Source of the DNA: Opitutaceae bacterium
GTDB taxonomy: Bacteria; Verrucomicrobiota; Verrucomicrobiia; Opitutales; Opitutaceae
Length of the DNA: 64,000 nucleotides
NCBI GenBank assembly: GCA_028691845.1
Contig: JAQUYL010000001.1
Location: forward strand, 186,001-250,000
Direction: 5' to 3'
Shown piece by piece: positions 1 through 7,469 of this stretch (the first letter of the stretch is position 1; the number at the start of each line of letters is the position of its first letter). Position numbers and translations under genes: made by a program. The notes beneath the pieces are model-generated. The model was not told where the DNA came from. It saw only the letters and a program-made list of their open reading frames with translations, and ran no database searches.

Positions 1-557
1 CCCCTTATTCGGTCCACGCGGCGGTGTCTCCCGTCAATCTTTATGGCCGGCAGAAGGCGGAGGCGGAGCGCCGCGTTCTAACCGCCGCGCCGGATCTTGC
101 CTGCGTGGTGCGGGCGCCCCTGCTCCTGGGCAACAGTCTCCGCGGTCGTCGCAGCCTGCACGAGAAGTTATTCGAGACCTGGGCTGCGGGCCGGGCCGCT
201 CGCGCCTACATCGACGAATTCCGGCAGGTTTGCCCAGTCGGAAACCTGGCCGAGGTTCTGGTGGAGCTGCTCGAACGCAATGATATGCAAGGCGTATTCC
301 ACTGGGCCGGAACGGAGCTACTCTCGCGCCATGAGATTGCCCGGCGCATCGCCCGGCATTTCAACCTGCCGGGAAAGCTGGTCGAGCCGATGACCCGGGC
401 CGACTGCCCGGAAATTTCGGCCCGGCGCCCCGCCAATCTGGCCCTGGACCTGACGCCCCTGGTGGGGAAATTGAAAACACGGCCTTCGTCATTTGCAGCG
501 GGGTTGGAGGAATTGATTGTGCCGCCGCCGTTCCGCCATTGGTATCACACCCGATGA
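1..557 (+). CDS. NAD-dependent epimerase/dTDP-4-dehydrorhamnose reductase-like protein (5' partial)
   Basis: The frame is open from base 3 to a TGA at 555-557, so only the C-terminal 184 residues are in the window. It contains the short-chain dehydrogenase signature YGRQK (Tyr codon at 42, Lys codon at 54), which supplies the catalytic Tyr and Lys. The remainder resembles the substrate-binding half of RmlD/GalE-type sugar-nucleotide reductases, with the late helix carrying LSRHEIARRIARHF, typical of the RmlD family. The substrate cannot be decided without the N-terminal half. The stop overlaps the start of the next gene (ATGA), so the two are probably co-transcribed. Confidence 0.8.
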   Translation, partial: PYSVHAAVSPVNLYGRQKAEAERRVLTAAPDLACVVRAPLLLGNSLRGRRSLHEKLFETWAAGRAARAYIDEFRQVCPVGNLAEVLVELLERNDMQGVFHWAGTELLSRHEIARRIARHFNLPGKLVEPMTRADCPEISARRPANLALDLTPLVGKLKTRPSSFAAGLEELIVPPPFRHWYHTR

Positions 558-1273
558 AACTGCATCTGCTGCCGACCCGCACCGGTGGAGCCGCGGAAAA
601 CATGGCGCTCGATTTCCTGCTGCTCCAGCGCTACCCGTGTCCGGCCGCGCCACGTTTTCGGCACTACGAGTGGCGGGAACCGGCGTTCACATTCGGATTC
701 GGGCAAAAAATAGAATTCGTGCGCGAGCGCCTGCCGGCAGGGGAACAGGTCGACCTTTGCCGTCGGCCGACCGGCGGGGGTCTGGTCGATCATCGCCACG
801 ACTGGACGTACGCGCTCGTACTGCCGCGCGGGCATGCTCTCTACGACGTCCGGGCTACCGAGTCGTATCGCGCCGTGCACGAAGGTCTGGCGGTGGCGCT
901 GAAGGCGATCGGGCAGCCGGCGGTGCTCCAGGCGGTGCCCGGAGCGCGGGATGATGCCGGCGGCGGGGCCGTTGCTCCCGGCGTGTGTTTTCAACGCGCC
1001 GAACTCTACGATGTGATCAATGAAAGAACGGGGGCGAAAATCGCCGGGGCCGCGCAGAAGCGCAACCAGCACGGTCTGCTCATTCAGGGATCCATAGAGA
1101 AAGGCAGCATCGCGGCGGTCGATTGGGACGAATTTCAGACTCGGTTCACCGATGCGCTGGCGGCGACACTCGGGGCCGAAGCGGCAGAAACCCCCTGGCC
1201 TGATCTCAATGATGACGAGGTTTCCGGACTTGTGGAGCAATACTCCTCGAGCGAGTGGCTGGAATACCGGTGA
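554..1273 (+). CDS. lplA: Lipoate-protein ligase A / biotin-lipoate ligase family protein
   Basis: A 239-residue cytoplasmic protein of the BPL/LplA fold. It has the lipoate-ligase signature RRPTGGG (residues 70-76) and AKIAGAAQKR (161-170), which carries the lysine that contacts lipoyl-AMP. The family attaches lipoate or octanoate to E2 and GcvH domains. Without a separate C-terminal accessory domain it could be a ligase or an octanoyltransferase (LipM/LipL type); the sequence alone does not settle this. ATG 554 is preferred because it overlaps the upstream stop as ATGA; a TTG 15 bases upstream would add five residues. Two hairpins follow the gene. Confidence 0.82.
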   Translation: MKLHLLPTRTGGAAENMALDFLLLQRYPCPAAPRFRHYEWREPAFTFGFGQKIEFVRERLPAGEQVDLCRRPTGGGLVDHRHDWTYALVLPRGHALYDVRATESYRAVHEGLAVALKAIGQPAVLQAVPGARDDAGGGAVAPGVCFQRAELYDVINERTGAKIAGAAQKRNQHGLLIQGSIEKGSIAAVDWDEFQTRFTDALAATLGAEAAETPWPDLNDDEVSGLVEQYSSSEWLEYR

Positions 1274-1350
1274 AGGTGACCCGGAGGCGACAGTCAGCGG
1301 TCCACCCGCCTGGCGGCGGGGAGGACGGAGATTTCCGCCGGGATAAAACC

Positions 1351-1384
1351 GAGGCACCGGTCAAGAGCCGGTGCCTCTTTTCTT
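1351..1384 (+). terminator. Rho-independent terminator after lplA
   Basis: A perfect 10-bp stem (1351-1360 with 1368-1377, arm GAGGCACCGG) with a 7-base loop is followed by TTTTCTT. It lies 78 bases after the lplA stop. Confidence 0.9.
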
Positions 1385-1437
1385 AGGGCCGACGCCCCCG
1401 GTGGGGCGGGGCACTAGCGCATAGGTGCGTTGTTATT

Positions 1438-1474
1438 AGCGCGCCGCCGATTGGGTGCGGCGGATAGCGCTTTT
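1438..1474 (+). terminator. Second, weaker terminator-like hairpin
   Basis: AGCGC (1438-1442) pairs with GCGCT (1467-1471), and CCGCCG (1444-1449) with CGGCGG (1458-1463), around an 8-base loop with a small bulge, followed by TTTT. It may back up the terminator at 1351. Confidence 0.45.
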
Positions 1475-1576
1475 CCCTGACACCAGTATTATCCCACCAA
1501 TTTGGAATTTTGCCACTAATATTATAGAAAAATCTACCACGATCCGGGCTCGTGAAAACCGGGTCATCGGGTCGCC

Positions 1577-2914
1577 TCAGCGGACAAGAGTGATGACACA
1601 CTCCAGATGGCGCGTCTGGGGGAATAGGTCGAACGGCTGGACGGCAGTCAGGCGGTAGCCCTGGATCAGAAATTGGCGAAGATCCCGCATCTGTGTCGCC
1701 GGGTCGCAGGAGACGTAGACGACAGCACGCGGTCCGAAGGCGTAGAGCTGACTCAGGAAGGGCGCATCGCAACCTTTTCGCGGCGGGTCGATGATGACGG
1801 CGGTTTCGGCGGGAGAATAATCCAGCCCGGTGAAGATTGCGGCCGCGTCGCCGGTGAGGAACGAGGCATTGGTGATGCCGTTGGCCGTGGCATTTTCCCG
1901 GGCGAAGGCGATCGAACTTTCGCTGATTTCAACCCCGGCGACGTGCGTGAATGCGGACGCACAGGCGAGCGCAAACAACCCGCTGCCGCAATAGGCGTCG
2001 ATCAGGAACCGGGCCCCCGAGGCTGCGGCCTGCTCGCGCACATAGCGTGTGAACGCAGGCAGGATGAATGGATTGTTCTGGAAAAAATCGCGGGCCAGGA
2101 AGTGCAGTTTCAGATCGCCCACGGTTTCCGTGATGGTTGCGTCGTAATCCGTGGCCACGACGCCCGAGGCTTCGCGCAGCAGCAAGGTCGCGCCGCGCTG
2201 GAAGGTTGCCGCCCTGGCCTGAACGTCGGCGCGCATTTCAGCCAGCCGCGCGTTGATCGCGACGGTGGCGAGGTCGCAGTGCGGCACATCGACCAGGTCG
2301 AAACGCGAGCCTTGGCGCAAGAACCCGATGGGGGAAGGCGCGTTTCCGCGCGGAGCACGGAAATGGGGCGTGATTTTCGAACGGTAGCCGAATTCGCGCG
2401 GCGATGGCACCGGGGGCGCGACCGGGAATTCGATCCCGCCCAGATGCTGGAGCAGTTCATGCACCTGGCGCTGTTTCCACAAGAGCTGCTGCGCATAACC
2501 GAGGTTCTGGTATTGGCAGCCGCCGCACCGGCCAAACAGTGTGCAGCGCGGCTGCACCCGATGCGGCGAAGGCTTGAGCACTTCGATCAGGTCTGCTTCC
2601 GAGAAATTTTTGTGGTTCCGAAAGACCCGGGCCCGCACCCGTTCGCCGGGCAGCGCAAACGCCACCATGACCACCCATCCGCCGGTCTCCGACTCGGCAA
2701 GGTTGCCTGCGGGACTGCTTTCTGCCGGGCACGCTTCTGGAGATGGGGCCGGGATTTCATCGCTGATAACGGGACAACCTTTGGCTGGAATAGACACGCG
2801 GCCAAGGCCGGCGCCGAGGTTGGTTAGCGTGGTGATTTCCAGTTCCAGCTCGTGGTGGTAGGGAAACGGATGATCGGTAAATTTCTTTTTGCCCACGGGA
2901 CATACGAAAGACAC
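1577..2914 (-). CDS. rlmD: 23S rRNA (uracil-5-)-methyltransferase, RlmD/TrmA family
   Basis: A 445-residue SAM-dependent RNA m5U methyltransferase. It begins with a TRAM domain, then Cys124-x5-Cys130-x2-Cys133 typical of the RumA [4Fe-4S] cluster, and ends with the Rossmann methyltransferase domain. DPPRKGC lies at 376-382, the catalytic Cys at 403 (VSCDP) and the general-base Glu at 438 (HLEC). The TRAM domain is interrupted by a proline/serine/glutamate-rich insert at about residues 45-78. The first codons lie inside a dispersed repeat (2901-2988), so GTG at 2896 is a credible alternative start. Whether the target is rRNA (RlmD) or tRNA (TrmA) is inferred from the cysteine cluster, which favours RlmD. 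Confidence 0.88.
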   Translation of the reverse strand: MSFVCPVGKKKFTDHPFPYHHELELEITTLTNLGAGLGRVSIPAKGCPVISDEIPAPSPEACPAESSPAGNLAESETGGWVVMVAFALPGERVRARVFRNHKNFSEADLIEVLKPSPHRVQPRCTLFGRCGGCQYQNLGYAQQLLWKQRQVHELLQHLGGIEFPVAPPVPSPREFGYRSKITPHFRAPRGNAPSPIGFLRQGSRFDLVDVPHCDLATVAINARLAEMRADVQARAATFQRGATLLLREASGVVATDYDATITETVGDLKLHFLARDFFQNNPFILPAFTRYVREQAAASGARFLIDAYCGSGLFALACASAFTHVAGVEISESSIAFARENATANGITNASFLTGDAAAIFTGLDYSPAETAVIIDPPRKGCDAPFLSQLYAFGPRAVVYVSCDPATQMRDLRQFLIQGYRLTAVQPFDLFPQTRHLECVITLVR

Positions 2915-2988
2915 GAAACCATCCCAGCAGAAGGCTAAAAGCTCGGTAAGATTGGTTTGGCATCCGGCGTGTTTTGGTGTGTTTCATG
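2901..2988. repeat. Dispersed inverted mini-element, ACACGAAA type
   Basis: The left arm at 2901-2920 (CATACGAAAGACACGAAACC) resembles the reverse complement of the right arm at 2969-2988. The element fills the gap between two divergent methyltransferase genes and appears to have been co-opted into the first codons of the minus-strand gene. Recognition of this as a dispersed repeat rests on its quasi-repetitive units, not on a second identical copy here. Confidence 0.5.
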
Positions 2989-2992
2989 AGCC

Positions 2993-3802
2993 GTGGCTGT
3001 CCCCGAAAAAATCACCAGTCTGCAGAATCCGCGCGTGAAGCAGCTCGTGCGGTTGCGCGAGCGGAGGGAGCGCGACGAGATGGGTCTGTTCCTGATCGAA
3101 GGCTACCGCGAGGTGCGGCGCGCACTCGAGGCGGGGATGAGGCCAAAGGAACTCTACTTTGCGACCGACTGGTTTCTGGGGGAAAACGAGTCCGCGCTGC
3201 TGGAGCAGGCCCGGCAGACTGGCGCCCAGCTCTGTGAACTCTCGAAGGAGGCCTTCGCCAAATGTTCCTACCGTGACCGGCCCGACGGGCTGCTGGCCGT
3301 GGCCGCGCAATGGCGGCGGAGTCTGGCGGAGCTCGCACTTGGGCCGCAGCCGTTTCTGCTGGTCGTCGAGGCCATTGAGAAACCGGGCAACTTGGGCACC
3401 ATTTTGCGCAGTGCCGACGCCGCCGGGGTCGACGGCGTCATTGTGTGCGATCCGGTGACGGATATTTTCAACCCCAACGTGGTCCGGTCGTCCACCGGGG
3501 TCCTTTTTTCCATGCCGCTCGTGGTGGCCGGCGGCGCGGCTGTACTGGCGTTTCTGCAGGAACGCGGCATCCGCGTCGTGGCCACGACGCCCGACACGGA
3601 GAAAATCTACACCCAGGCCGATTTGCGCGGTCCGCTGGCGATTGTGATGGGCAGCGAGCAATACGGATTAAGCCAGTTCTGGCTGAAGGAGAGCAACCTG
3701 CTCATCCGCATTCCGATGGCGGGTCAGGCCGATTCGTTGAACGTGGCGATGGCCACAATCATCACGCTGTTCGAGGCCGTGCGGCAGCGGAATGCAAGTT
3801 GA
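2993..3802 (+). CDS. TrmH/SpoU family RNA 2'-O-methyltransferase
   Basis: A 269-residue SPOUT methyltransferase. The N-terminal substrate-binding region starts KITSLQNPRVKQL and continues with FLIEGYREVRRALE. The C-terminal SpoU catalytic domain shows the three knot motifs: EKPGNLGTILRSADAAG (motif 1 with the catalytic Arg), GSEQYGLS (motif 2) and IPMAGQADSLNVAMA (motif 3). Relatives methylate 23S rRNA (RlmB, TsnR type) or tRNA; the exact nucleotide cannot be read from sequence. The GTG start at 2993 lacks an obvious ribosome-binding site. It is divergent from the rlmD-like gene. Confidence 0.87.
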   Translation: MAVPEKITSLQNPRVKQLVRLRERRERDEMGLFLIEGYREVRRALEAGMRPKELYFATDWFLGENESALLEQARQTGAQLCELSKEAFAKCSYRDRPDGLLAVAAQWRRSLAELALGPQPFLLVVEAIEKPGNLGTILRSADAAGVDGVIVCDPVTDIFNPNVVRSSTGVLFSMPLVVAGGAAVLAFLQERGIRVVATTPDTEKIYTQADLRGPLAIVMGSEQYGLSQFWLKESNLLIRIPMAGQADSLNVAMATIITLFEAVRQRNAS

Positions 3803-3886
3803 TGACCAGCCGTCTCAGCCGACCCAAGGCTTTGTGGAGAGCGATGCGATAAATCCTCAAGACCGTTATCTCTGCAGAAGAGAAAC

Positions 3887-4032
3887 GGTGCGCTGATTTT
3901 GCGCCCTGTTGCCATTCCGCGGGCCGGCTGGGCGGAAGCCTTTATGAGCATGGGGTCGGCAGGGGACGATTTTCTCCTCCGTGGAGATGCCCCACCGTCA
4001 CGCGGTTCGACGTGGAGGAATGGGAGTGGTAG
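3887..4032 (+). pseudogene. mazE: Remnant of MazE-type antitoxin (5' truncated and frameshifted)
   Basis: In the frame of positions 3887 onward the DNA encodes the MazE C-terminal half: GALILRPV, then PRAGWAEAF and GDDFLL. The conserved acidic tail TRFDVEEWEW followed by TAG (4030-4032) is in a different frame. Adding one C to the CCCC run at 3990-3993 would join the two into a normal MazE tail, so a one-base deletion is likely. The N-terminal AbrB-like DNA-binding half (about 45 residues) is not found in any frame before the trmH-family stop at 3802. The antitoxin is therefore either a relic or hit by a sequencing error on top of a truncation. Confidence 0.72.
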
Positions 4033-4364
4033 TTCAGCGATTTGAGGTCTGGAAGGTTGCGCTTGATCCGACTGTGGGCAGCGAGATTCGCAAGACTTGT
4101 CCCGAACAGGTGATTTCTCCGGACGAGATGAACGCACACATTGCCACGGTCATTATTGCTCCGATGACTGCCAAGGGGTGCGATTATCCCACGCGGGTGC
4201 CCTGCACGTTTCAGGGGAAATCCGGCCAGGTCGTGCTCGACCAATTGCGCACTGTCGACAGGACACGACTCGCTAAACGGCTGGGACAACTCGGCGCGCC
4301 GACAGCCAAGACCGTATTGAAAACCTTGGCCGAAATGTTCGGCGTAGCAGCGCGAACCGCATGA
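4026..4364 (+). CDS. mazF: MazF/PemK family endoribonuclease toxin (possibly inactive)
   Basis: A 112-residue MazF-fold protein: RFEVWKVALDPTVGSEI, SPDEMN, VIIAPMTAKG, YPTRVPCTFQGKSGQV and LDQLRTVD are all classic MazF blocks. These toxins cleave mRNA at short motifs. GTG 4026 has GGAGG at 4014-4018 with a 7-base spacer; ATG 4020 is too close to it. The start overlaps the mazE remnant's TAG, the usual mazEF coupling. The conserved KTRP, whose Arg is catalytic in characterised MazF, reads KTCP here (TGT, one transition from CGT), and the next two residues (EQ) are also atypical. The toxin may have lost activity together with its antitoxin. Confidence 0.85.
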   Translation: MVVQRFEVWKVALDPTVGSEIRKTCPEQVISPDEMNAHIATVIIAPMTAKGCDYPTRVPCTFQGKSGQVVLDQLRTVDRTRLAKRLGQLGAPTAKTVLKTLAEMFGVAARTA

Positions 4365-4404
4365 ACCTGTCCAAGCAAGGTGGCTGGGGCAACCGCCTAA
4401 ACAT

Positions 4405-5439
4405 CTAACTGTTTTCCTTCCGCAAACACTCGATCAGCTCTGCGGTGCCGGTGGCCATGGAGACGCGGGGAACGTAGCCGAGATCGCGGCGAGCGGCGCC
4501 AATGTTGAACCAATGATCGGTGGCCAGCTCCTTGGCCGCAAAACGCGACATGGGCGGTTCGCCTCGGAGCGGCAGGAGGGTCCATAACGCCTCGCACAAA
4601 GCGCCGAAGGCGTAGGCGGTGCGCAGGGAAACATGTTTTTCAACGGACGGAATGCCCAGCGATCTCAGCAGGTCATTCACCCAGTCCCAGATGACCACCG
4701 GTTCGCCGTTAGTGATGAAATAAGCCCGGCCCGCCGGGGGCGGCGCGGCTGAAGAATCACCCTTCAGATGCCACTGTTGCAGGGCCTGTTCGGCGAGGAG
4801 GTGGGCGTCGATCACATTGGAGATGTGCGTGAGGTCGACCCGGTTGCGGCCGGAGCCGACGATTTTGAGCCGACGGCGGCGGGCGAGATCGACGATGCGG
4901 GGCACGACATTGCGGTCGCCCGGCCCCCAGACGAGGTGCGGTCGGAGCGCAACCGTCGCGAGATGGCGGTGGTTAGCCGCCAGCACTTCACGCTCGGCGG
5001 CCGCCTTGGTCGTGGGATAGGCGCAGGGGCAGGCGGTGACGTAGGGTGCGGATTCATCCACGCCGCGCAGATGGTCGTCGTTGTAAACGACGCTGGGCGA
5101 GCTGGTGTATACGAGGCGCGGCGCCCCCGCGTCGCGGCAGGCGGCCAGCACGGCGCGCGTGCCCTCGACATTGACGCGATAAAAATCCTGGAGCGGGCCC
5201 CAGACGCCCACGCGTCCGGCAACATGAAAAACCGTGCCGACCCCTTCCGCGCCGCGGCGGAGAGCGGCGGCATCGAGCAGGTCTCCACAGATCACTTCAA
5301 CCCCGCGGGCGGCCAGCTGCGGCAGCGGCCGGCGCGACAGCACCCGTACCGGGCGGCCGAGTTCGAGCAGGCGTTCGACGAGGCGGCCGCCGATGAAGCC
5401 GCTGGCGCCGGTGACCAAAGTTGAGGGAGGGGAGGACAA
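4405..5439 (-). CDS. oleD: OleD-like 2-alkyl-3-oxoalkanoate reductase (NAD(P)-dependent SDR)
   Basis: A 344-residue extended SDR: Rossmann TGASGFIGGRL (10-20), YTSSPSVVY with the catalytic Ser (about 111-119), and Tyr141-x3-Lys145 (YPTTK). It resembles OleD and 3-beta-hydroxysteroid dehydrogenases. It lies 56 bases downstream of an OleC-like gene on the same strand, which makes OleD the best call: reduction of the beta-keto acid from OleA to a beta-hydroxy acid, the substrate of OleC. The TTG start at 5439 has no strong ribosome-binding site; TTG 5418 is an alternative. A general HpnA-like reductase is possible. Confidence 0.75.
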   Translation of the reverse strand: MSSPPSTLVTGASGFIGGRLVERLLELGRPVRVLSRRPLPQLAARGVEVICGDLLDAAALRRGAEGVGTVFHVAGRVGVWGPLQDFYRVNVEGTRAVLAACRDAGAPRLVYTSSPSVVYNDDHLRGVDESAPYVTACPCAYPTTKAAAEREVLAANHRHLATVALRPHLVWGPGDRNVVPRIVDLARRRRLKIVGSGRNRVDLTHISNVIDAHLLAEQALQQWHLKGDSSAAPPPAGRAYFITNGEPVVIWDWVNDLLRSLGIPSVEKHVSLRTAYAFGALCEALWTLLPLRGEPPMSRFAAKELATDHWFNIGAARRDLGYVPRVSMATGTAELIECLRKENS

Positions 5440-5444
5440 GTATA

Positions 5445-5467
5445 AACCCAGATGAACGCAGATAAGG
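5445..5467. repeat. Fragment of dispersed AGATGAACGCAGAT-type repeat
   Basis: A short quasi-repeat (CCAGATGAACGCAGATAAGG) in the oleC-oleD gap. It looks like a degenerate tandem of a 10-12-base unit. Confidence 0.35.
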
Positions 5468-5495
5468 CGGAGCGCAAGAAACGGCGGTCCGCCGG

Positions 5496-7238
5496 TCAGC
5501 GTTTAGACTGGCCGCCGTAACCGCGGGCGGTGGCGGCCCAACGGGCGAGCGCGAGGCGGTGAATTTTGGCGTTGTGCCGCACGTCAACCGGGAAGCGCTT
5601 ATGGAAAAAGAACAAGGCGATGCCCGCCGTCTGCGGCTGGGTCGCCGCAGCCGCGCGATATTGGCGGAAAAGGCGGATGCGATCAGCGGTGGTCGCCAGG
5701 TTGGCTTCAACCACCAGGGCCGGGCGCTGGCGTCCCTGCGGACCCAAGCCAATCAGGGCGCAGCGATACTGGGGGATCAGGGTGCGGAAGACCTGCTCGC
5801 AGGGATCGGTGAACAGCGTGCCGGCAGCGGTCACGACGCGCTCCGCCACCCGTCCGCAAAACCATAGTCGCCCCTCGGCATCGATGCGCCCGCAATCGCC
5901 CATGCGATGCCACACGGCGGCTGCGCCACCGTCAGGCTTCAGGCGCGAGGCGTGAGGCGTGAGGTCAGGAATTTTGGAGGCTGCGGTGGCTTCGGGCAGG
6001 TTGTCATAGCGCTTGGTGACAACCGGACCCCGAACGATGATCTCGCCGATTTCGCCGCCGGCCAGTTCCCGGACCTCCGCGATTGAGGCGATGGAGCCTT
6101 CGGCGATGGCGATGATGCGCACGTCGATCCCGGCTATCGGCCGACCGACGCATGTGCCATAACCCGCCGCGGTGACGGGGGCCGTGCCGGCCCCATGAGA
6201 GCTTGCAGTTGAACGGGCCGCGGCAGCAGCACCCAGCACCTCATCCGCGGAGATCGTGCTGACCGGCAGGGCTTCTGTTGCGCCGTAAGGGCTGTGCAAC
6301 ACCCCGGCGGGCAGAATTCTGTGCGCTTCGCGATAGAACGGCAGGGGAACCGGCGCGCCGGCGCACAGGACGCGGCGCAGGCTGGGCAACTGGATGCCGT
6401 TGCGGGTGCAATGAGTGAAGATTTTCCTCCAAAGAGCGGGGGACCCGAAGGAGTTGGTCACCTTTTCCTGCAGGATGGCCTGGATTAATTTCTCGGCCGG
6501 TACGGCCACCGGACGGCTGGGGTCGATCTCCGGCACGATGGTGGTCATGCCAAGCGCCGGACTGAAGAGCGCGAACACCGGCAGCAGCGACAGATCGATT
6601 TCTCCGGGCTCGATCCGGTAGGTGTCGCGAATCAGTCGCACTTGCGCGTCGAACATGCCGTGCTCGTAACACACGCCTTTCGGGGCCCCGGTCGAACCGC
6701 TGGTAAACAGGATTGCCGCGAGGGTATCGGCGGTGGGTTCGGCCAGCCTGGGCGTGGTGGGGAAGTTTTTGAGAGAGCCATTCGTCAACCGTGCCAGGGG
6801 ATCGCGGCTGGCACCGACGCGCACCTCGATGGAACGAAACGGAGACCAGAAGATGCGGCTGAGGATCTGGGCGAACTGGATCCCGAGCAGCACGCGGGGC
6901 CGGGTGTGGGCGACACAGGCCAGGAAGTTTTTGCGCCCCATGCCCGGATCGATGATGACAGGCACCGCGCCGAGCTTAAAGAGAGCGAAGACCGCCGCGA
7001 TCAGCGGCAGGCCCTGACGGACCATTACCAGCACGCGGTCGCCGGGGCGCACCCCCCTTCCCGCCAGACGTGCGACCCAGGCGTCGACCTCGGCGTCGAG
7101 TTCGGCGAAGGTCAGGGTAAGGTAATCGATGGCGCCGGCCGGGGTGCGTCCGCGGGGGATTTTGACAGCCGGGTGGCCAGGCTGGCGTGTCGCCATAAGC
7201 GGCAGGTGGCGGGCGATGTTGGCGGAGTCGGGCTGCAA
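5496..7238 (-). CDS. oleC: OleC-like beta-lactone synthetase (acyl-AMP ligase superfamily)
   Basis: A 580-residue adenylate-forming enzyme. The phosphate loop TSGSTGAPKG is at 179-188. LFKLGAVPVIIDPGMG (about 87-101), LPVFALFSPALGMTT and the C-terminal KRFPVDVRHNAKI are the blocks that separate OleC from ordinary acyl-CoA ligases. Known OleC enzymes convert beta-hydroxy acids to beta-lactones using ATP. It is transcribed ahead of oleD, but no OleA thiolase or OleB hydrolase is adjacent. The start is TTG 7238; no ATG lies upstream in frame. Two inserts depart from the family: an Ala/Ser-rich stretch after ISADEVLG, and about 20 residues encoded by a GCGTGAGG-type repeat at 5940-5969. Confidence 0.85.
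   Translation of the reverse strand: MQPDSANIARHLPLMATRQPGHPAVKIPRGRTPAGAIDYLTLTFAELDAEVDAWVARLAGRGVRPGDRVLVMVRQGLPLIAAVFALFKLGAVPVIIDPGMGRKNFLACVAHTRPRVLLGIQFAQILSRIFWSPFRSIEVRVGASRDPLARLTNGSLKNFPTTPRLAEPTADTLAAILFTSGSTGAPKGVCYEHGMFDAQVRLIRDTYRIEPGEIDLSLLPVFALFSPALGMTTIVPEIDPSRPVAVPAEKLIQAILQEKVTNSFGSPALWRKIFTHCTRNGIQLPSLRRVLCAGAPVPLPFYREAHRILPAGVLHSPYGATEALPVSTISADEVLGAAAAARSTASSHGAGTAPVTAAGYGTCVGRPIAGIDVRIIAIAEGSIASIAEVRELAGGEIGEIIVRGPVVTKRYDNLPEATAASKIPDLTPHASRLKPDGGAAAVWHRMGDCGRIDAEGRLWFCGRVAERVVTAAGTLFTDPCEQVFRTLIPQYRCALIGLGPQGRQRPALVVEANLATTADRIRLFRQYRAAAATQPQTAGIALFFFHKRFPVDVRHNAKIHRLALARWAATARGYGGQSKR
5940..5969. repeat. Short tandem GCGTGAGG repeat inside oleC
   Basis: Two exact and one degenerate copy of an 8-base unit (GCGAGGCGTGAGGCGTGAGG) lie in a frame-preserving insert of the oleC coding sequence, around residues 423-433. 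Confidence 0.6.
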
Positions 7239-7469
7239 GAGAATAACTCAGCTTCACGCAATCCCACGCCTTCGACAAGCTTCCGCATCAGCTGTTATCG
7301 CTTCCCGTCCTTCGGTCCCGCCCGTCCGCTATTCCGGGGGAGCCCGACTGGAGCGGACGGTTTGGTCGAGGCAAAGCCAACTATTTGCTGACCAGGTGTG
7401 GGAGGTCAGATTTCTCCCGGTCGGGCGGTTGGGGAGCGGAGGCGGGCGGGGTTCGGCGAACCGTTGGCC

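Larger units (their letters stand above)
1274..1576. other. Intergenic region between convergent genes
   Basis: This 303-base gap between lplA and the convergent rlmD-like gene holds the two plus-strand hairpins listed separately and a small GC-rich inverted repeat near 1393-1406. I see no gene in it. Confidence 0.7.

Noticed and set aside
7322..7360. Hairpin CCGTCCGCT/AGCGGACGG between oleC and rnd as a terminator
   Set aside because: The stem is perfect but the loop is 21 bases and there is no T run in the orientation of rnd.
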